From Vulcanimicrobiota bacterium (GTDB lineage: Bacteria; Vulcanimicrobiota; Vulcanimicrobiia; Vulcanimicrobiales; Vulcanimicrobiaceae), in the NCBI GenBank assembly GCA_019232905.1, contig JAFANA010000016.1:1-64000 (forward strand): a stretch of 64,000 nt of DNA, in the 5' to 3' direction. The position numbers and the translations under genes are program-made. The notes below the pieces were generated by a model that was not told the DNA's origin, ran no database searches, and worked only from the letters and a program-made list of their open reading frames with translations. Within the stretch, counting starts at the first letter, position 1, and each line of letters opens with the position of its first letter. Positions 63,698 through 64,000 of this stretch are shown here, in pieces.

Positions 63698-64000
63698 TCG
63701 CGTAGACGAAACCGCGCTACGGGAGAGTGAAGAGCGTTTTCGCTCGCTCTTCGAGCACAATCCGGACGTCATCATGATCTTCTCGGCGGACGGACACATC
63801 ATCGACGTCAATCATGCGGTGACGCGCTTTGGTGCTTCGCGCGAATCCGTCATTGGGATGCATTATAGCGCCTTTCTGCATGCGGACGACGTTCCCAAGC
63901 ACGAAGCGTACCTGCAGCGAGCGCTTTCGGGAGAGACGCTAATCCGTCACGCGCGAGCGTACACGCTCGAGGGAGATCTCCTGGAGGTCACGATCACGAC
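63663..64000 (+). CDS. PAS-domain signalling protein, 5' part only
   Basis: Open from a GTG at 63663 (or TTG 63687) to the window end, 112 codons seen. ALRESEERFRSLFEHNPDVIMIFSADGHIIDVNHAV and FGASRESVIGMHYSAFLHADDVPKHEAYLQRAL form most of a PAS domain; a second strand follows (RAYTLEGDLLEVTIT). PAS domains with this ESEERFRSLFE entry lead into histidine kinases or GGDEF/EAL proteins. The output domain is outside the window. Its start overlaps the aldehyde dehydrogenase end. Confidence 0.75.
   Translation, partial: MSTGSTSTLRTNRVDETALRESEERFRSLFEHNPDVIMIFSADGHIIDVNHAVTRFGASRESVIGMHYSAFLHADDVPKHEAYLQRALSGETLIRHARAYTLEGDLLEVTIT

Overview
The window reads as a GC-rich, Gram-negative-type bacterial chromosome. 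Secreted proteins carry lipoboxes, genes are packed in runs joined by 4-base stop/start overlaps (ATGA, GTGA, TTGA), and GTG and TTG starts are common. The mixture of housekeeping, polysaccharide and aromatic-catabolism genes, together with poly-Gly lipoproteins, recalls uncultured soil lineages such as Eremiobacterota/Vulcanimicrobiota; that placement is my inference and is weak.

Layout. (1) About 1.8-31.7 kb is a large surface-polysaccharide locus. A minus-strand operon (8880 to 1889) encodes a TlpA-like thioredoxin, a tandem-domain glycosyltransferase, a FemAB-like acyltransferase, the initiating sugar-phosphate transferase, a Wzy/WaaL-like protein and a sugar aminotransferase. A divergent plus-strand operon (9017-15155) encodes a Wzx flippase, three glycosyltransferases and a secreted Cys-rich protein. 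That protein is the first of five paralogues lying between 12.7 and 23.3 kb (a putative TIM-barrel hydrolase family with an invariant Asp motif). A second minus-strand operon (31690 to 23404) encodes WbpM-, WbpA-, WbpB-, WbpD-, WbpE- and WbpI-like enzymes plus a glycosyltransferase, that is a complete route to a UDP-2,3-diacetamido-mannuronic-acid-type sugar. (2) 32-36.5 kb holds STAS and winged-helix proteins, clpX, clpP, tig and two tRNA genes. (3) 36.7-44.5 kb holds secreted proteins, two tandem clan-A-like glycosidase lipoproteins, a methyltransferase and a duplicated membrane protein whose duplication unit includes part of a tRNA-Lys gene. (4) 44.5-48.2 kb holds a GGDEF-EAL protein, several tRNA genes and a broken HNH gene. 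(5) 48.2-54.1 kb is a minus-strand housekeeping run (DUF4446, M23 peptidase, YggT, LepA, a two-domain thioredoxin-fold protein, RdgB, GNAT) headed by the 4.5S RNA gene. (6) 54.1-63.7 kb holds tyrosine/homogentisate catabolism (HPPD, HmgA, fumarylacetoacetase), a CDGSH protein, DeoC and an aldehyde dehydrogenase; the right edge cuts a PAS-domain gene.

The most striking single observation is at 49688-50356. The thioredoxin-fold protein has an in-frame TGA exactly where the first cysteine of its second CxxC (TPS-x-PYC) should be, and a short stem-loop with a GUU apical loop lies 22 bases downstream. This is the signature of a bacterial selenoprotein (U-P-Y-C). Automated annotation would split it into two ORFs.

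The second is the five-member family of secreted Cys-rich proteins. At least two members have sigma70-like promoters (TTGACG-N17-TAnnnT) placed so that the mRNA begins with a hairpin, and the hairpin stems differ in sequence but not in pairing.
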